Source: Tenericutes bacterium ADurb.BinA155
GTDB taxonomy: Bacteria; Bacillota_I; Bacilli_A; RFN20; CAG-826
Direction: 5' to 3'
Assembly: GCA_002068375.1 (NCBI GenBank)
Contig: MVZL01000069.1
Coordinates: forward strand, 1-6,477
DNA: 6,477 nt
The notes below the pieces were generated by a model that was not told where the DNA came from, made no database searches, and was given only the letters and a program-made list of their open reading frames with translations. Every line of letters starts with the position of its first letter. The first letter of the stretch is position 1. Of this stretch, positions 4,780-6,477 are shown piece after piece. Made by a program: the position numbers and the translations under genes.

Positions 4780-6477
4780 TACTTCTTCTCCACGAGTTCG
4801 TAGCCTTCGACGACGTCGCCTTCTTTGAGGTCATTGAAGTTCTCGATGGTGAGGCCGCATTCGTAGCCTTCCTTCACTTCTTTAACGTCATCCTTGAAGC
4901 GCTTTAAGGAGCCGAGCTGGCCGCTATAGGCGATCACGCCGCTCCGGAGCAAGCGAATCTTCTCGCCCGCTTTCAAGACGCCCGAAGTCACATAGGAACC
5001 GGCGACGGTCCCGACTTTGCTGATCTTATAAAGGTGGCGGATCTCGGCTTGGCCCGTCACCGCTTCGACCTTTTCGACTTTGACTTTGCCCGCTAAGGCG
5101 GCTTTCATCTCATCGAGGAGTTCGTAAATGATCTGGTGGAGGTGGATTTCGACATGCTCTTCATCGGCCTTTTGGCGGACTCGCGCGTCCGGGCGGACGT
5201 TGAAGCCGTAGATCAAGGCATGGGAGGCGGAAGCGAGCAAGACATCGGAATCCGAAATCGCGCCGGCTTGGGCGAGCAAAACTTTGACTTTGACTTTATC
5301 GGTCGAAAGCTTCTCCAAAGAAGCCTTTAAGGCCTGGGCCGAGCCATCGGTATCGGCTTTGATCACGACGTTCACGTCGTTATTGGTTCCGGCCGCGACC
5401 GCGGCATAGAAATCGTTGGCGGACACGCCCGAGTTGCCAGCAAAAGCCTGAGCTTGCTTCGCTAAAGCGCGCTTCTCGGCAATTTCCTTGGCCTCTTTTT
5501 CGCTCGGGAACGCCATGAAGCGGTCGCCCGCGGAGGGGACGCCCGATAACCCCGTCACGGCGACTGGGGTCGAAGGGGCAGCGGATTTTAAGACTTGGCG
5601 ATATTCGTTGGTCATCCGGCGGATCTTGCCATAGAGGTCGCCGACGACGACATAGTCGGTCGCCTGGAGGGTGCCATTTTGGACAAGGAGGGTCGCTTTC
5701 GGGCCTTCGCCTTTATCGAGGTTAGCTTCAAGAACGGTTCCGGAAGCGTAACGGTTCGGGTTGGCCTTCAGTTCGAGCATTTCGGCTTTGAGGAGAATCG
5801 CATCGAGGAGTTCGTCGATCCCGATGCCTTTTTTGGCCGAGATCTCGCAGCAGATCGCATCGCCCCCGAACTCTTCGGGGATGACGTCGTGCTGCATCAG
5901 CTCTTCTTTGACTTTCCGGGGATTAGCGCCGGCTTTATCGATCTTATTGATTGCGACGATGATCGGGGCTTTGGCAGCTTTCGCGTGGCCAATCGCTTCG
6001 ACGGTCTGCGGCATCACGCCATCATCGGCGGCGACGACGAGAACGACGATATCGGTCACGTCAGCTCCGCGGGCTCTCATCGCGGCGAAGGCCGCGTGCC
6101 CCGGGGTGTCGATGAAGGTGATCTTCTGACCATGGACTTCCTTTTGATAGGCGCCGATCGCCTGAGTGATCTCGCCGGCTTCGCCTTCCGCGATATGGGA
6201 AGAGCGAATCGCGTCGATCAGCGTGGTCTTGCCGTGGTCGACGTGGCCCATGATGGTCACGACCGGCGGCCGGACCGAAAGATTCTTCGGGTCATCGTGG
6301 ATCTCGATATCTTCGAAATGGGCGGCATCCACCACTTTTTCCTTGCGGAAATCGTAGTTGAACTGCAAGCAAATCGTGCCGATCGTATCGTCATCGAGGA
6401 CTTGGTTGATCGTCACCATCTTGCCTTGCATGAACAAGAACTTGATGATGGCGGGGGTCGGAACGTTGATGGCTTTG
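4779..6477 (-). CDS. infB: Translation initiation factor IF-2, 5'-truncated by the window edge
   Basis: IF-2 is the GTPase that brings fMet-tRNA to the 30S subunit and drives 50S joining. The frame stays open to the right edge (first full codon 6476-6474), giving 565 visible residues. The true start is outside the window; the TTG at 6437 and ATG at 6431 are internal. Visible residues 1 to about 35 are the end of the IF2_N domain ([19 protein letters not shown]). The G domain has G1 GHVDHGKT (77-84, bases 6248-6225), switch [11 protein letters not shown] (101-110), G3 DTPGH (123-127), G4 NKID (177-180) and G5 SAK (213-215). Beta-barrel domain II starts near 241, domain III near 367 ([16 protein letters not shown]), and the fMet-tRNA-binding C2 domain ends in [12 protein letters not shown] and [29 protein letters not shown]. 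Switch I departs slightly from the common GGITQH form. It heads the coupled infB-rbfA pair; any promoter lies outside. Confidence 0.97.
   Translation of the reverse strand, partial: KAINVPTPAIIKFLFMQGKMVTINQVLDDDTIGTICLQFNYDFRKEKVVDAAHFEDIEIHDDPKNLSVRPPVVTIMGHVDHGKTTLIDAIRSSHIAEGEAGEITQAIGAYQKEVHGQKITFIDTPGHAAFAAMRARGADVTDIVVLVVAADDGVMPQTVEAIGHAKAAKAPIIVAINKIDKAGANPRKVKEELMQHDVIPEEFGGDAICCEISAKKGIGIDELLDAILLKAEMLELKANPNRYASGTVLEANLDKGEGPKATLLVQNGTLQATDYVVVGDLYGKIRRMTNEYRQVLKSAAPSTPVAVTGLSGVPSAGDRFMAFPSEKEAKEIAEKRALAKQAQAFAGNSGVSANDFYAAVAAGTNNDVNVVIKADTDGSAQALKASLEKLSTDKVKVKVLLAQAGAISDSDVLLASASHALIYGFNVRPDARVRQKADEEHVEIHLHQIIYELLDEMKAALAGKVKVEKVEAVTGQAEIRHLYKISKVGTVAGSYVTSGVLKAGEKIRLLRSGVIAYSGQLGSLKRFKDDVKEVKEGYECGLTIENFNDLKEGDVVEGYELVEKK
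4788..4791 (-). promoter_or_regulatory. Ribosome binding site of rbfA
   Basis: GGAG reads on the minus strand from 4791 to 4788, 8 nt before the rbfA ATG, in the last sense codons of infB. The purine run GGAGAAGAAG that it begins is a good Shine-Dalgarno context. It supports the ATG at 4779 and coupled initiation at the TAATG junction. Confidence 0.75.

Noticed and set aside
4499..4834. Minus-strand 111-codon frame overlapping the rbfA start and infB end.
   Set aside because: It is a frame-shifted shadow: its composition is Arg/Ser/Pro-rich with no family match, and both overlapped genes are secure.
6431..6437. TTG at 6437 or ATG at 6431 as the infB start codon.
   Set aside because: The frame continues upstream to the window edge and the extra residues ([14 protein letters not shown]) match the IF2_N domain, so both codons are internal.

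Overview
The window is ordinary bacterial chromosome carrying six protein genes, all concerned with translation, ribosome assembly, tRNA modification or flavin cofactors, packed with almost no spare DNA. No rRNA or tRNA gene, insertion sequence, CRISPR array or long repeat was seen. Protein style and gene content (TypA, TruB and RibF of Gram-positive type, IF-2 with a short N-terminal region, RbfA) suggest an uncultured Firmicutes/Mollicutes-like (Bacilli) bacterium with roughly balanced G+C. This taxonomic guess is tentative. All six visible stop codons are TAA or TAG, and tryptophan is read from TGG.

Layout: 1-1431 (+) is the 3' part of typA/bipA. A strong hairpin at 1447-1478, U-rich on both sides, separates it from ribF (1495-2394, -). 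ribF lies one base into the end of truB (2394-3245, -), so truB-ribF form a translationally coupled pair. A 26-bp gap (3246-3271) separates truB from a divergent PP-loop tRNA-thiolase gene of the TtcA family (3272-4417, +). Only 2 bp then separate that gene from convergent rbfA (4420-4779, -), which is coupled through a one-base TAATG overlap to infB (4779 to the right edge, -, 5' end missing).

The order infB-rbfA-...-truB-ribF is the classic translation operon, but here it is interrupted between rbfA and truB by one gene on the opposite strand. That gene is itself unusual: after a complete TtcA-like core (SGGKDS loop, CxxC plus a third Cys) it has about 140 extra residues that read like a degenerate GNAT acyltransferase fold. 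The interruption appears to have local control signals. The 26-bp gap contains a perfect 10-bp palindrome that gives a TATAAT box on each strand, placed so that truB would be leaderless and the PP-loop gene nearly so. A GC-rich hairpin with a U-tract, on the minus strand inside the end of the PP-loop gene, could terminate the infB-rbfA transcript.

The most noteworthy items are the PP-loop/GNAT-like fusion, the operon split, the shared palindromic -10 with leaderless starts, and the terminator embedded in a coding sequence. None amounts to a clearly new multi-gene system. The rest is standard housekeeping.
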